From Bacillus sp. AFS029637 (GTDB lineage: Bacteria; Bacillota; Bacilli; Bacillales; Bacillaceae_G): 64,000 nt of DNA. Under the pieces are notes generated by a model. It saw only the letters and a program-made list of their open reading frames with translations, had not been told where the DNA came from and made no database searches. Made by a program: the position numbers and the translations under genes. This document shows positions 63,955-64,000 of the stretch, piece after piece (the first letter of the stretch is position 1; every line of letters begins with the position of its first letter). The DNA lies in assembly GCF_002584985.1 (NCBI RefSeq), contig NZ_NUPZ01000024.1, positions 3,248 through 67,247 of the forward strand. The letters run 5' to 3'.

Positions 63955-64000
63955 AATATTCCCCTCCGTCAAAATATTACTAGAATTATTATACTATAAA

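Overview
The window is a stretch of chromosome from a Bacillus cereus group bacterium (cereus/anthracis/thuringiensis type). The evidence is low-GC DNA with strong AGGAGG-type ribosome binding sites and frequent GTG/TTG starts; sporulation genes (the gerP operon with a sigma-K-type promoter, a Spo0E-like phosphatase); competence genes (comK, comZ); and gene order matching the B. subtilis addBA / gerP-yis / yit / yja regions. No rRNA, tRNA, insertion sequence, prophage or CRISPR array was seen.

Layout. 0-15.5 kb is cell envelope and sensing: a VanY-type and a penicillin-binding D,D-carboxypeptidase behind a BceR-like box, a membrane phosphoesterase, an HD hydrolase, an ECF sigma/anti-sigma pair with its own ECF promoter, an AraC/GyrI regulator, a two-component system, a CPBP protein with a changed first catalytic residue, an M48 protease, a drug/metabolite transporter and two tandem SLH-only proteins. 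15.7-30.3 kb holds the glyoxylate operon (aceB-aceA), a cold-shock gene with a structured leader, comK, an internally duplicated membrane protein, signal peptidase I and the addB-addA recombination nuclease. 30.3-33.2 kb is accessory DNA: two near-identical membrane-anchored proteins in tandem, a relic of a toxin gene between them, an intact lipase with a C-terminal helical domain, and a small helical partner. I read this as a type VII secretion-type lipase effector/immunity cassette of the reversed-domain kind.

33.2-43.5 kb is the gerP operon, yisI, yisK, rocD, yisL, yisN, asnO, then a decayed ferrochelatase between two PerR boxes, and katA. 43.6-52.5 kb holds amtB (two perfect GlnR/TnrA boxes flank its promoter), a membrane-anchored GH13 protein that has lost its catalytic residues, yajQ, cvfB, prsA, yitT, yitU and several very small genes. 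52.6-64 kb is clpB (CtsR box), yjzD, yjaU, yjaV, comZ, fabH-fabF (FapR box), yjaZ, yjbA, a tandem structured repeat, trpS with its T-box, and a DUF3899 membrane protein.

Most of the window is ordinary group core genome. The parts most worth attention are the lipase cassette and its relics, the GH13 pseudoenzyme, the hemH relic with PerR/Fur sites, the covarying repeat next to trpS, the cspA-type leader hairpin, and a candidate orphan small RNA near 52.1 kb. Family names are from memory of sequence families; no database search was run.
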